Part shown: positions 1-8,787 of the stretch, one piece after another
Layout: each line of letters opens with the position of its first letter
How positions within the stretch are numbered: position 1 is the first letter of the stretch
NCBI GenBank assembly: GCA_020741775.1
Contig: DYYG01000035.1
Span: forward strand, 310,001 to 374,000
DNA length: 64,000 bases
Direction of reading: 5' to 3'
Source: Methylorubrum populi
GTDB taxonomy: Bacteria; Pseudomonadota; Alphaproteobacteria; Rhizobiales; Beijerinckiaceae
The notes under the pieces: generated by a model
What the model saw: the letters and a program-made list of their open reading frames with translations, nothing else
The model's database searches: none
What the model was told of the DNA's origin: nothing
Translations under genes and position numbers: made by a program

Positions 1-99
1 ATCGAGCACAGCACCCTGTTCGGACCGATCCGCCGGATGTTCGAGCGGGTACGGGAGATCTCGGGCATCATCCAGCACGAGGTCGGTGCCTTCGGCTGA
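1..99 (+). CDS. 3' end of an unidentified protein (partial)
   Basis: The window opens inside a reading frame that stays open for 32 codons and ends in TGA. The visible tail reads FGPIRRMFERVREISGII and is amphipathic and helical-looking. The codon choice is GC-rich at third positions like its neighbours. I do not recognise the family from so short a tail. The gene begins outside the window. Confidence 0.5.
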   Translation: MEHSTLFGPIRRMFERVREISGIIQHEVGAFG

Positions 100-142
100 G
101 CGCAATCCGGGCGGCAGAACTACCGCCCGGTCGATGCCCATC

Positions 143-388
143 TCAGTGCTTCAGCAGGCTCTCGAAGCTCGCATCGGGCTCGACCTTGCCGGCAAAGCGG
201 GCGAGGCGGCTCAGGCTCGGCTCGGACAGGCCGCCGGCATTGGCGTAGGTGGCCAGGGCGAAGCTCACCAGCAGCTCGGCCTCCTCATGGGTCATCGCCC
301 GGCCGCTCAGGGTGCTGGCGGCGCCGCGCACCGCGAGGGCGGCTTGGCGGAAGGCGGGGTCGTTCTTCAGTTCGTCCAGGCGACTCAT
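143..388 (-). CDS. small conserved-looking hypothetical protein, 81 aa
   Basis: An 81-residue protein starting MSRLDELKNDPAFRQ. The start ATG is preceded by a GAGGAC ribosome-binding site about 6 bases upstream. The sequence is helical and soluble, with no signal peptide, no membrane segment and no cysteines. It includes the stretch MTHEEAELLVSFALATYA. I do not recognise a named domain. It stands alone, converging on the partial gene at the window edge. The overlapping plus-strand ORFs at 86-529 and 249-524 look like shadows. Confidence 0.6.
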   Translation of the reverse strand: MSRLDELKNDPAFRQAALAVRGAASTLSGRAMTHEEAELLVSFALATYANAGGLSEPSLSRLARFAGKVEPDASFESLLKH

Positions 389-535
389 CGGGCGTCCTCG
401 GGGCCGTGCTTACTGTGTCATGTCCTGCCGACCGGGCCGGCGGCGAAATCTCTTTCGCGAACGCTCCGCCGCGCCGTCGTATCCGTGCCGGGTGCCGGTG
501 CGGGCAGGGAAAGGCGTGGCATAGCCTAGGTGTCT

Positions 536-602
536 CTCACAAAACTCCCGCTGCACCGTCGCGGCCAGAGAGGACAGGATGCAGAATCAGGAGTTTTGTG
601 AG
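536..602. repeat. 13-bp perfect inverted repeat
   Basis: CTCACAAAACTCC (536-548) is repeated as its exact reverse complement GGAGTTTTGTGAG (590-602), with 41 bp between the arms. The arms are AT-richer than the surroundings. It lies in the roughly 360-bp gene-free stretch between the minus-strand hypothetical gene and the plus-strand Rmf-like gene. It could be a small non-autonomous mobile remnant, a pair of operator sites or a long-loop hairpin. Nothing in the sequence decides between these. Confidence 0.6.
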
Positions 603-751
603 GCACTCTAAGTCTGCGCCACGTGAACCACGCCCGAACAGGGGAGCCGCCCCCCACGAAGCCATGGCGGAGACCCGCCGTTTCGGCACGCTGCCCTCGC
701 CGAAACGCCGCCGTCCCATAGATCCGGGGCGAGCATCTGTGAGGGCGCGTC

Positions 752-934
752 ATGGACCGTGATCGAACCGAGGAGGCCGCCTATGCCGAGGGCCGGCACG
801 CCGCCGAGCGGAGCGAGGGGACGGAGGACAATCCCCATCCGCCGGATTCCGAGGCGCATCGCCTCTGGCGGGAGGGACACGCCTCGGTGACGGCCTCCGA
901 CGCCGTCGCCGACGATATCGGCGATTTCGCCTGA
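752..934 (+). CDS. Rmf/CrpP-like microprotein, 60 aa
   Basis: A 60-residue acidic protein with the pattern AEGRHAA...NPHPPDS...LWREGH. This follows the ribosome modulation factor/CrpP family signature (G-x-x-A-A, then N-P-Y/H-P, then W-x-x-G). A GAGG site lies upstream of the ATG. Rmf proteins bind and dimerise 70S ribosomes in stationary phase in gammaproteobacteria; the role of alphaproteobacterial relatives is less clear. A second protein with the same pattern is encoded at 57266-57436. The family call rests on a short motif and is moderate. The next gene starts 12 bp downstream, so the two may be co-transcribed. Confidence 0.55.
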   Translation: MDRDRTEEAAYAEGRHAAERSEGTEDNPHPPDSEAHRLWREGHASVTASDAVADDIGDFA

Positions 935-946
935 AATGGGCCCGCG

Positions 947-1303
947 ATGGCTGTGCTGGAGACGCCGGATGGGCGCTATATCGTCGTGCGCGGCCGGCTC
1001 TGGCGGCGCCAGCGGCCCGACCTCGACCCGGTGCGGCGGGACCGGCTCGTCCACGACCTGATGGATGCCCGGCGAGCGGTGCGCGCCGCCAAAGGGGCCG
1101 ACGACGCCGACGCCCTCGCCAGGGCCCGCGCGGCGGTCGATGCCGCCAAGCATGAGCTCGGGGAACGCGGCCCGGTCTGGTGGACGGATGGCGCTCCCGA
1201 TCTCAATCGGCGCATGGCCGCCAACACCCCCTATGCCGATTGGTATGCCGGCCTGCCGGAAGAGGCCGGCGCCATCTCCAACCATCGGCCCGGTCGGAGG
1301 TAG
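947..1303 (+). CDS. conserved hypothetical protein, 118 aa
   Basis: A soluble 118-residue protein beginning MAVLETPDGRYIVVRGRLWRR, followed by a helical Arg/Ala/Asp-rich middle (about residues 35-75) and a C-terminal WWTDGAPDLNRR segment. The N-terminal PDGRYIVVRGRLWR motif recalls small conserved proteins found across rhizobia and methylobacteria. I know of no function. It sits 12 bp after the Rmf-like gene and probably shares its transcript. There is no signal peptide and no metal motif. Confidence 0.65.
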   Translation: MAVLETPDGRYIVVRGRLWRRQRPDLDPVRRDRLVHDLMDARRAVRAAKGADDADALARARAAVDAAKHELGERGPVWWTDGAPDLNRRMAANTPYADWYAGLPEEAGAISNHRPGRR

Positions 1304-1350
1304 CAGCCTTCGAGCGGCCGCCGCTGCCTCCCTGAGCCTCGCCCGCCAAT

Positions 1351-1367
1351 CATGTGCGGGACCGCAC
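1351..1367. promoter_or_regulatory. CATGTGCGGGACCGCAC dyad, shared with 17797-17813
   Basis: This 17-bp sequence contains the interrupted palindrome TGTGCGG-GA-CCGCACA (1353-1368). It recurs with a single change (C to G) at 17797-17813, just upstream of the RND efflux operon. It lies in the roughly 450-bp gap before the molybdenum hydroxylase genes. It could be an operator of a common regulator or a dispersed repeat. The rest of 1304-1755 shows no convincing gene; the long plus-strand ORF through it is only the upstream extension of the iorA frame. Confidence 0.4.
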
Positions 1368-1755
1368 AGACCATCCCTGAGGTTTTATTTCTCCGCCTCA
1401 AATGCCCGCGTTGCGGCGCCCTCTGCTGCGATGCAACCGGGTTGCAACCGGACCGTCCAATTGCCAGAGCATCCCACTTCTGATTAATTCCAGATAAGAA
1501 ATGCAGTTGAGGCCGTTCCGCGGCCTCCGCATTGTCGCGGCGGATCGGCCTCGCCACCGTCGCGCGACGACAGCACGAACCAAGAGCCGGACGGCACGAG
1601 CCGGAAACCGGCCGCCACGGCACCGATCCACCCGCCGCGCGGGCTTCGGACCGGTCCCGGCACGGCATCCATGGGGAAGGGCAGATCGATCTGGCCGCCG
1701 GGCGGACCTCCCGTCCGCTCGCGTGGACCTCATCCTGAAACGGCAGATGGCAGCG

Positions 1756-2235
1756 ATGATAAAACTCACGGTCAACGGAGCCGAACGCAGCTTCGACGGC
1801 GATCCCGACATGCCGTTGCTCTGGTATCTGCGTGACGAGCTCGGCCTCACCGGCACCAAGTTCGGCTGCGGCATCGCCCAGTGCGGCGCCTGCACGATCC
1901 ATCTCGGCGGCACCGCCGCCCGTGCCTGCATCACCCCGGTCTCGGCGGCGGAAGGCCAGGAGATCACGACCATCGAGGGGCTCTCCCCCGACGGCAACCA
2001 TCCGGTCCAGGTCGCGTGGCGCGATCTGAACGTCGCCCAGTGCGGCTACTGCCAGACCGGCCAGATCATGCAGGCGGCCTCGCTCCTCAAGGACAGCCCG
2101 AAGCCGACCGACCAGCAGATCGACGAGAATATGAGCGGCAACATCTGCCGCTGCGGCACCTATCCGCGCATCCGCGCCGCGATCCATCAGGCCGCCGGCC
2201 AGACGGCCCCCGCCTCGAAGGGAGACCGCCTGTGA
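1756..2235 (+). CDS. iorA: [2Fe-2S] subunit of a molybdenum hydroxylase (isoquinoline 1-oxidoreductase alpha type)
   Basis: The 159-residue product has the two-domain xanthine-oxidase-family iron-sulfur layout. An N-terminal plant-type [2Fe-2S] domain carries [10 protein letters not shown] near residues 38-47. A helical second [2Fe-2S] domain carries CGYCQTGQ and NICRCGTY. It passes electrons from the molybdenum subunit to an acceptor. I chose the ATG that gives MIKLTVNG, the usual N-terminus of the family; another ATG lies 9 bases upstream. It overlaps iorB by 4 bp (GTGA). It has no signal peptide, so it is presumably exported piggy-back with its Tat-signal partner. The long upstream extension in the ORF track is not coding. 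Confidence 0.85.
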   Translation: MIKLTVNGAERSFDGDPDMPLLWYLRDELGLTGTKFGCGIAQCGACTIHLGGTAARACITPVSAAEGQEITTIEGLSPDGNHPVQVAWRDLNVAQCGYCQTGQIMQAASLLKDSPKPTDQQIDENMSGNICRCGTYPRIRAAIHQAAGQTAPASKGDRL

Positions 2236-4583
2236 TCCACGAAGCGAAGCTCATGGCGGAACTCGCCGCCTCCAAGGACGACGCCGGCCCGGTCCGGATC
2301 GACAATGTCAGCCGCCGCGGCATCCTCGGCGGCATGGGTGCGCTCGTGCTCGCCCTCTCGCTGACCGATCGAGCGAAAGCCGACGAGGGCCAGACCGAGG
2401 AGCAAAAAGCAAAAAAGTTCGGCGCCGATGGCATGCCCAACGGCTGGCGCGACGACCCGAAGGTCTTCGTCGCCATCGCCAAGGACGGCACCGTCACCGT
2501 CACCAACCACCGCTCCGAGATGGGCCAGGGCGTTCGGACCTCGATCGCCTTCACCGTGGCCGACGAGCTGGAGGCCGATTGGTCGAAGGTGAAGGTGGTC
2601 CAGGCCTGGGGTGAGGAGACGCATTTCGGCAATCAGGACACCGACGGCTCCCGCTCGCTCCGTCACTTCTTCCAGCATTTCCGCCATGCCGGCGCCGCCG
2701 CGCGGCTGATGCTGATCCAGGCCGCCGCCCAGCAATGGAAGGTGCCGGCCGGCGAGGTGAAGGCCGAGAACCACGTGCTTACCCACGCCAAGTCGGGCCG
2801 CACGCTCGGCTACGGCGAGGTGGCCGAGGCCGCGGCCAAGCTGCCGGTGCCGGCCCGCGAGAGCGTGCAGCTCAAGAAGCCGGAGGCCTTCCGCTATATC
2901 GGCAAGGGTAAGATCGGCCTGATCGACAACCACGACATCACCACCGGCAAGGCGATCTACGCCCTCGACGTCAAGCTCGACGGCATGCTTTTCGCGGTTG
3001 TCGCGCGCCCAGCGGTCTATGGCGGCAAAGTTGTCTCTTTCGACGATTCCGAAACCCTCAAGGTCCCGGGCGTCGTCAAGACCGTAAAAATCGAGGGCGG
3101 CGAGATCCCGTCCGAGTTCATGCCGCTCGGCGGCATCGCGGTGATCGCCAAGAACACCTGGGCGGCGATGAAGGGCCGCGAGGCCCTCAAGGTGACCTGG
3201 GACGATGGCCCGAATGCCGGCTACGACACCACCGCCTTCCGCAAGGAGCTGGAGGCGGCCGCGCGCAAGCCGGGCAAGGTCGTGCGCGTCGCCGGTGACG
3301 TCGATGCGGCGATGAAGGGCGCCAAGACGAAGATCGAGGCCGAGTATTTCGTGCCCCACCTCGCCCAGGCGCCGATGGAGAACCCGGCCGCGGTCGCGCG
3401 CATCAAGGACGGCGCCTGCGAGATCTGGGCCTGCACCCAGGGGCCGCAGGCGGCCCATGACCGGGTCGTGAAGCGCCTCAACCTCCCCGCCGACAAGGTG
3501 CGGGTGAACGTGACGCTGCTCGGCGGCGGCTTCGGCCGCAAGTCGAAGCCCGACTACGTGGTCGAGGCGGCCCTGTGCAGCCAAGCCATGGACGGTGCCC
3601 CGGTCAAGCTGGTCTGGACCCGCGAGGACGACATCCAGCACAGCTACTACCACACCATCTCGGTGGAGCGGATCGAGGCCGGACTCGACGAGAAGGGCAT
3701 GCCGGTGGCGTGGCTCCACCGCTCGGTGGCGCCGACGATCGGCTCGATCTTCGCGCCCGATCCCAAGCACGAGCTGCCGTTCGAGCTGGGCATGGGCCTC
3801 GTCAACAATCCTCTGGCCCTGAAGAACCTGCGGTTCGAGAACCCGGAAGCCGCCGCCCATACCCGGATCGGCTGGTTCCGCTCGGTCTCGAACATCCCGC
3901 ACGCCTTCGCGATCCAGTCCTTCGTGGCCGAACTCGCCCACGCGGCGGGCCGCGATCCCAAGGATTATCTCCTTGAGCTCATCGGCCCGGCCCGGAAGAT
4001 CGACCCGACCGAGATCGGCGATGTCTGGAACTACGGTGAGGATCCGAAGCGCTACCCCGTCGATACCGGCCGCCTGCGCCGGGTGATCGAGACGGTGGCG
4101 GACGGCGCCAAATGGGGCCGCAAGCTGGAGAAGGGCAGGGGCTTGGGGCTCGCCGGCCATTACAGCTTCGTGACCTACACCGCGGTCGCCGCCGAGGTGG
4201 AGGTGGACGACAAGGGCCAGGTGAAGGTCCACGCCATCGACATCGCCGTTGATTGCGGGCCGCAGGTCAACCCGGAGCGCGTCCGCTCGCAGATGGAGGG
4301 CGCGGTGGTCATGGGGATGGGCCTCGCCCTCACCTCGAAGATCACCTTCAAGAACGGCCGGGCCGAGCAGAGCAACTACGACGGCTACGAGGTCGTCCGC
4401 ATCGACACCGCCCCGAAGGCGGTGCGGGTGCATCTCCTGCCCTCGACCGACTACGGCGCCCCGCTCGGCGGCGTCGGTGAGCCGGGGGTGCCCCCGGTCG
4501 CGCCGGCCATCGCCAACGCGGTCTTCGCCGCGACGGGACGCCGGGTGCGCGAGCTGCCGCTGCGCGACCAGCTCAGCACCTAA
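2232..4583 (+). CDS. iorB: molybdopterin-binding aldehyde dehydrogenase / isoquinoline 1-oxidoreductase beta-type subunit, Tat-exported
   Basis: A 783-residue molybdenum-cofactor subunit of the xanthine oxidase superfamily. A Tat signal ([17 protein letters not shown]) lies near residues 24-45, pointing to periplasmic action. Two Ald_Xan_dh_C2-type regions follow, with the cofactor-binding [12 protein letters not shown] motif and the C-terminal [18 protein letters not shown] segment containing the catalytic-Glu loop. The start is taken as GTG with an AGGGAG site 7 bases upstream and a GTGA overlap with iorA; ATG at 2253 is the alternative. The substrate (N-heterocycle or aldehyde) cannot be read from the sequence. 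No cytochrome c partner subunit or maturation factor lies next to it. Confidence 0.85.
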   Translation: MIHEAKLMAELAASKDDAGPVRIDNVSRRGILGGMGALVLALSLTDRAKADEGQTEEQKAKKFGADGMPNGWRDDPKVFVAIAKDGTVTVTNHRSEMGQGVRTSIAFTVADELEADWSKVKVVQAWGEETHFGNQDTDGSRSLRHFFQHFRHAGAAARLMLIQAAAQQWKVPAGEVKAENHVLTHAKSGRTLGYGEVAEAAAKLPVPARESVQLKKPEAFRYIGKGKIGLIDNHDITTGKAIYALDVKLDGMLFAVVARPAVYGGKVVSFDDSETLKVPGVVKTVKIEGGEIPSEFMPLGGIAVIAKNTWAAMKGREALKVTWDDGPNAGYDTTAFRKELEAAARKPGKVVRVAGDVDAAMKGAKTKIEAEYFVPHLAQAPMENPAAVARIKDGACEIWACTQGPQAAHDRVVKRLNLPADKVRVNVTLLGGGFGRKSKPDYVVEAALCSQAMDGAPVKLVWTREDDIQHSYYHTISVERIEAGLDEKGMPVAWLHRSVAPTIGSIFAPDPKHELPFELGMGLVNNPLALKNLRFENPEAAAHTRIGWFRSVSNIPHAFAIQSFVAELAHAAGRDPKDYLLELIGPARKIDPTEIGDVWNYGEDPKRYPVDTGRLRRVIETVADGAKWGRKLEKGRGLGLAGHYSFVTYTAVAAEVEVDDKGQVKVHAIDIAVDCGPQVNPERVRSQMEGAVVMGMGLALTSKITFKNGRAEQSNYDGYEVVRIDTAPKAVRVHLLPSTDYGAPLGGVGEPGVPPVAPAIANAVFAATGRRVRELPLRDQLST

Positions 4584-4615
4584 GGGCCGGAGCGGCCTCG
4601 CTCACCGAGCATGAG

Positions 4616-4648
4616 AAAAACCCGGCGGCCGCAAGCCGCCGGGTTTTT
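4616..4648. terminator. rho-independent terminator after iorB
   Basis: AAAAACCCGGCGGC pairs perfectly with GCCGCCGGGTTTTT around a 5-nt loop (CGCAA), giving a 14-bp stem that ends in a T run on the plus strand. The A run on the other side could let it work on the minus strand too. It lies 32 bp after the iorB stop codon. Confidence 0.9.
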
Positions 4649-4762
4649 CTTTGGGATGGGCAGCCATGGCGCACAGAGTCGTCGCCGTGGCCGCGCTTTC
4701 CGCAACCGGAGGCACGCGGAGCGGTTTCCCCTATCTGGATCTCCTGCAAGGAAACGAATTCC

Positions 4763-5149
4763 ATGACGCTGGCCGCACGCCTGCTTCCCGGCCTCTCCCT
4801 CGCCGCCCTTCTCCTCGCGGGGCCGGCGCTCGCCTCGTCCTGCTCCGACAAGATCGCGAAGCTCGACGGCCGGGCGAAGTCCGAGGCAAGCGCCTCGATC
4901 TCGGCCTCGACCGGCAGCAAGACCGTGGCCGCCCATCGCGAGGGCGAGGGGCAGACCGGGACCGGCGGCCAGACCGACAAGCGTGAGGCCCCTCCGGAGA
5001 AATCCGCCGAAGCCGGCAAGGGCGGCGATCAGGCCCAGCAGGCGCGGGTCGCGCTGGAGGAGGCCCGTACCGCCGACGGCAAGGGCGACGCGAAGGGCTG
5101 CGAAGAGGCCGTGACCCGCGCCGAGAAGCTTCTCGACGCCAAGCCCTGA
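4763..5149 (+). CDS. exported hypothetical protein, 128 aa
   Basis: The protein begins MTLAARLLPGLSLAALLLAGPALASS, a clear Sec signal peptide with an ALA cleavage site near residue 24. The mature part is a hydrophilic, low-complexity, Gly/Lys/Glu/Ala-rich segment and ends in a helical region. It has two cysteines in the mature part (SSCSDK and KGCEEA), which could form a disulfide. AAGGAAAC precedes the ATG. No named domain is recognised. It probably acts in the periplasm and has its own transcription unit after the iorB terminator. Confidence 0.75.
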   Translation: MTLAARLLPGLSLAALLLAGPALASSCSDKIAKLDGRAKSEASASISASTGSKTVAAHREGEGQTGTGGQTDKREAPPEKSAEAGKGGDQAQQARVALEEARTADGKGDAKGCEEAVTRAEKLLDAKP

Positions 5150-5273
5150 GGGCTCGGCGGCAGGGTCCGACGGAACGGGCCCTGCCGCTTGTATCGAAGC
5201 CCGTTCTCCCCACAATGCGGACATCGTCGCCTGCCATCGCGCCGCGTCCGCGGAGAGGACCCGAGTCGACATC

Positions 5274-6419
5274 ATGACCGAGATTTCGCCGGAGGGTCTC
5301 GACCTTCGGCTACGCCAGCAATCGATCCTGTCCGATTTCGGCGTCGAGGCCCTGCGCGCCACCGAGTTGCTGCCGCTGCTGCAGCGGGCGACCGAACTCT
5401 GCGCGGAGGGCATGCAGGCCGAGTTCTGCAAGGCGCTCGAATATCAGCCGGCCCAGGACCTGCTCCTGGTCTGCGCCGGGGTCGGCTGGGAACCGGACTG
5501 CATCGGAAGGGCGGTCGTCGGCGCCGATCTCGCCTCGCCCGCGGGCTATGCCTTGAAGTCCGGACGCCCGGTCATCTCCAACCATCTTGAGAACGAGACC
5601 CGCTTCCGCACGCCGGAGCTGATGGCGAGCCACGGCATCCGCCGGGCGGTGAATGTGCTCATCACCAACCGGGACGGCCATTACGGCGTGCTGGAGGTGG
5701 ACGACACCCGCGCGGGCGTCTTCGGGCCGGCAGACATCGCCTTCATGCAGGGCTTCGCCAACCTGCTCGGCAGCGCCATCGAGCGTTTGCGCTCGGAGGC
5801 GCAACTCAAAGTCGCCCTGGAGCGGCAGGATCTGCTCAGCCGGGAGATGAGCCACCGGGTCAAGAACAGCCTCGCGGTGGTGGCGGGGCTCCTCGCCCTG
5901 CAGGCCCGCGGCACCGACAACGAGGATGTCCGCAACGCGCTCGCCGATGCGCGCACCCGCGTCGAGGCGGTGGCGCAGGTTCACGACCAGCTCTGGCGCC
6001 AGCCGGACCTGACCCGGATCGACGTGGCCGGCTTCCTCGAAACCCTGTGCGAGAAACTCACCGAGAGCGCGGGCGCCCATGCCCTGCTCTGCCGGGCCGA
6101 GGCCGTGACCATGCCGGCCGATCTAGCGATCCCCCTCGGGTTGTTCGTGAACGAGCTCGTCACCAACGCGATCAAGTACGCCTATCCCGACAGCCATGGC
6201 GAGATCCGGGTCGAGGCCGCCATGCGCGAGGATGGTGGCCTCACCGTCTCGGTCTGCGACGACGGAGTCGGCCTGCCGCCGGGCTTCGATCCCTTGAAGG
6301 CGCGCAGCAGCCTCGGCATGCGGGTCGTCGGCAATCTCGCCCGCCAGCTCGACGGCGCCCTGTCCCTGAAGTCCGGCAAGGGGGCTCATTTCGAACTGCG
6401 GATGGCTCCGCGCGCCTGA
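5274..6419 (+). CDS. GAF-domain sensor histidine kinase (HisKA_2 family)
   Basis: A soluble 381-residue kinase. Residues about 20-170 form a GAF domain. The phosphoacceptor helix EMSHRVKNSLAVVAGLLA lies near residues 198-215 and is of the HisKA_2 type. The ATP-binding domain carries the N-box ELVTNAIKYAYPD and the G-box motifs CDDGVGLPPG and SLGMRVV. Kinases of this class in alphaproteobacteria often work in the general stress response or light/redox sensing, but no PhyR, NepR or response regulator gene is adjacent, so the partner is unknown. There are no membrane segments; the signal is presumably intracellular. Confidence 0.9.
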   Translation: MTEISPEGLDLRLRQQSILSDFGVEALRATELLPLLQRATELCAEGMQAEFCKALEYQPAQDLLLVCAGVGWEPDCIGRAVVGADLASPAGYALKSGRPVISNHLENETRFRTPELMASHGIRRAVNVLITNRDGHYGVLEVDDTRAGVFGPADIAFMQGFANLLGSAIERLRSEAQLKVALERQDLLSREMSHRVKNSLAVVAGLLALQARGTDNEDVRNALADARTRVEAVAQVHDQLWRQPDLTRIDVAGFLETLCEKLTESAGAHALLCRAEAVTMPADLAIPLGLFVNELVTNAIKYAYPDSHGEIRVEAAMREDGGLTVSVCDDGVGLPPGFDPLKARSSLGMRVVGNLARQLDGALSLKSGKGAHFELRMAPRA

Positions 6420-6476
6420 GGCGGGCGTGCCTGAACGGCTCTCACGAGCCTCCCGCCACCCGCCCCGTGACCGCCG

Positions 6477-6752
6477 TCAGTTGCCGGCGGGGCCGCCGCC
6501 GCTGCCGCCACCGGCACTGCCCTGCGGCACGACCCGCTCCGGCTGGTTGGAATTGCCGCCGACCGCCGAGTTGGTCTCGACGGTGCCGGCGGCGCTGTTG
6601 CCGCGCGGGATCGTCAGGTTGCGGTCACCACCCGTGTTGTTCTGTCCGCCGCCGATCGCCGGACCGCCGGGCTGCGGCGCGGACGGGGCCGTCGTCTGCG
6701 CCATCGCAGGCGCCGCGAAGGCCAGCGCACCGGCCAAGATTACCATACGCAT
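6477..6752 (-). CDS. small exported Gly/Asn-rich protein, 91 aa
   Basis: The protein starts MRMVILAGALAFAAPAMAQ, a signal peptide with an AMA-Q cleavage site, behind an AAGGAAG ribosome-binding site. The mature 72 residues are Gly/Pro/Asn/Ser-rich (AIGGGQNNTGG, GGGSGGGPAGN) and probably unstructured. It is visible only as the C-terminal part of the 845-residue ORF 6477-9014 in the track, whose upstream part is antisense to the PQQ gene. It is transcribed away from that gene. I cannot assign a function. Confidence 0.75.
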   Translation of the reverse strand: MRMVILAGALAFAAPAMAQTTAPSAPQPGGPAIGGGQNNTGGDRNLTIPRGNSAAGTVETNSAVGGNSNQPERVVPQGSAGGGSGGGPAGN

Positions 6753-6935
6753 CGGATCTTCCTTGTCTCGAAGCTGCGACGGCCCGCTGGGGCGAGCGGC
6801 CGCTACACGCGCCGGGACAACCGCGCTGGCCGGCGATGGCTCCGAGAAAGTCGACGCCTTCGGCGGGACGAAGCGTCCCATTCGACAGCCGTGCTCTCCG
6901 GCCCTACCAGGGAGAAAACCAGGGAGGAGGGAATC

Positions 6936-8768
6936 GTGACGCGCCACTCGAACGCGCCCGCCGGGCATCGTCGGCATGGCCTGCTTCCGGCGCGAATCGG
7001 GCTCACCACGGCGCTCCTGTGCCTGCCCGCCTTCTCCGTCTGCGCGCAGCCGGCTCCGGCGCCCGCCGCCTCCGGGGACTGGCCGGCCTTCGGGCGCGAC
7101 GCCTCCAACACGCATCATTCGCCGCTGGCCCAGATCGACCGCGACAACGTCGCCCGGCTTCGCCCCGCCTGGATCTTCCAGACCGGCACGACCGGCTATT
7201 TCCAGGCCGAGCCGGTGGTGGTGGACGGCGTGATGTATGTCTCGACCACGGGCAACCACGTCGCGGCCGTGGAGGCGAAGTCCGGCCGGGTGCTGTGGAC
7301 CTACACGCACAAGGCCCGCACGGAGAAGATCTTCGGGCCGCCGTCGAACCGGGGTGTCGCGGTGTCCGGCGGCCTCGTCTTCGAGGCCACCATGGACGGG
7401 CGCGTCATCGCCCTCGACTCCAAGACCGGCCGCCTGGTCTGGGACCGGGAGGCGGTACGCCCGGAGGAGGGAGAGACGGAAACCGCGTCGGCCCTGGCGG
7501 CGGGCCTGGGCGACAAACCGGTCCAGGGCTCCAGCCGGCTCGGCTTCAAGATGCCGCCGCTGGTGGCCGGCGGCCTCATCATCGTCGGCGTGACCGGGGC
7601 GGGCTACGGCCTCCATGTCGAGGACGAGAAGGGCGGCCTCGATGGCGGCGCCGTGGTCGGGATCGAGGGCGGCTACGGCCGGCGTGGCTGGCTCGCGGCC
7701 TACGACGCCAAGACCGGCGAGGAGCGCTGGCGCTGGTACGTGACCAAGGCCGAGGGCTGGGAGGGCGGCTTCGCCGAAACCACGCCGGACGGGCTGCCGC
7801 TTCACCGCGACATCGCCGCGGAGAAGGCGGCCGCGCCGCGCTACCCGGAAGCCTGGAAGGTGGGGGGCGGCTCGCTGTGGATGACCCCGGCCTACGATCC
7901 GGAACTCGGCCTGATCTATCTCGGCACCGGCAACCCGGCGCCGCAGAATTTCGGCCTGACCCGGCCGGGCGACAACCTCTACACCATGAGCCTCGTGGCC
8001 CTCGACCTGCGCAGCGGCCAGCTGCGCTGGCACTACCAGCAGGTGCCGCACGAGCAATGGGGCTACGATGTCGCGAGCCCGCCCTTCCTGCTCGATTATC
8101 CCACCAAGGACGGTCCGGTGAAGGCGGTGGCCCAGGCGAGCAAGCTCGGCTGGATCTATGTCCATGACCGCGCCGACGGGCGGTTGCTCGGAAAATCCGC
8201 GCCGCTGATCGCGCACAAGAATCTGTTCGTGCCGCCGAGCCCGGAGGGCACCGTGGTCAGCCCGGGGCCGCTCGGAGCCGTGTCCTGGCATCCGGTCGCC
8301 TACGACGCCGCCAGCGGCCTCGCCTTCGCGCAGGTACGGCACGGCGCGGCGACCTACACGGTCAAGGCCGTGCCGGCGGCGGGAGGGCGCGGCGAGATCC
8401 GCTACACCGAAACCGCCGAGGCCAGGGGCGAGCCCTCCTTCTCGACCCTGACGGCGGTCGACCTTGCCCATGGCGGCGGGGTCGCATGGACTCAGAAAGC
8501 CGGGAGCCGGCTCTCCGGCGGAACCCTCGCCACCGCGGGGGGCCTCGTCTTCTCGGGCGAGGAGGACGGGCATCTCGATGCGCACGATGCGCGGACCGGC
8601 GCGCTGCTCTGGCGCTTCCAATGCGGGGCGGGGATCGGCGGACCGCCGATCACCTACACCGTCGAGGGACGCCAATACGTGGCGGTGGCCGCCGGCGGCG
8701 CCTCCTTCACCAAGGCCTCCGGCTTTGGCACCGGCGACGCCCTCGTCGTGTTCGCCCTTCCGGATTGA
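6936..8768 (+). CDS. PQQ-dependent dehydrogenase-family beta-propeller protein with atypical active-site motif
   Basis: A 610-residue exported protein. After the signal peptide it opens with the quinoprotein signature DWPAFGRDASNTHHSPL and carries repeated propeller W-motifs (ALDSKTGRLVWD, AYDAKTGEERWRW, AHDARTGALLWRF). The metal-site GTGNPAP motif is present. Where methanol, alcohol and glucose dehydrogenases have W-D-x-D, this protein has QWGYD, so the usual catalytic Asp is Gly while the Asp two residues on is kept. The IEGGYGRRGW loop also seems to shift the usual metal-ligand Glu. It has no cytochrome c domain. The start is GTG behind AGGGAGGAGGG. Whether it is an active enzyme is uncertain. 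Confidence 0.8.
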   Translation: MTRHSNAPAGHRRHGLLPARIGLTTALLCLPAFSVCAQPAPAPAASGDWPAFGRDASNTHHSPLAQIDRDNVARLRPAWIFQTGTTGYFQAEPVVVDGVMYVSTTGNHVAAVEAKSGRVLWTYTHKARTEKIFGPPSNRGVAVSGGLVFEATMDGRVIALDSKTGRLVWDREAVRPEEGETETASALAAGLGDKPVQGSSRLGFKMPPLVAGGLIIVGVTGAGYGLHVEDEKGGLDGGAVVGIEGGYGRRGWLAAYDAKTGEERWRWYVTKAEGWEGGFAETTPDGLPLHRDIAAEKAAAPRYPEAWKVGGGSLWMTPAYDPELGLIYLGTGNPAPQNFGLTRPGDNLYTMSLVALDLRSGQLRWHYQQVPHEQWGYDVASPPFLLDYPTKDGPVKAVAQASKLGWIYVHDRADGRLLGKSAPLIAHKNLFVPPSPEGTVVSPGPLGAVSWHPVAYDAASGLAFAQVRHGAATYTVKAVPAAGGRGEIRYTETAEARGEPSFSTLTAVDLAHGGGVAWTQKAGSRLSGGTLATAGGLVFSGEEDGHLDAHDARTGALLWRFQCGAGIGGPPITYTVEGRQYVAVAAGGASFTKASGFGTGDALVVFALPD

Positions 8769-8787
8769 GGCTCGGAGGGCCGGCACG

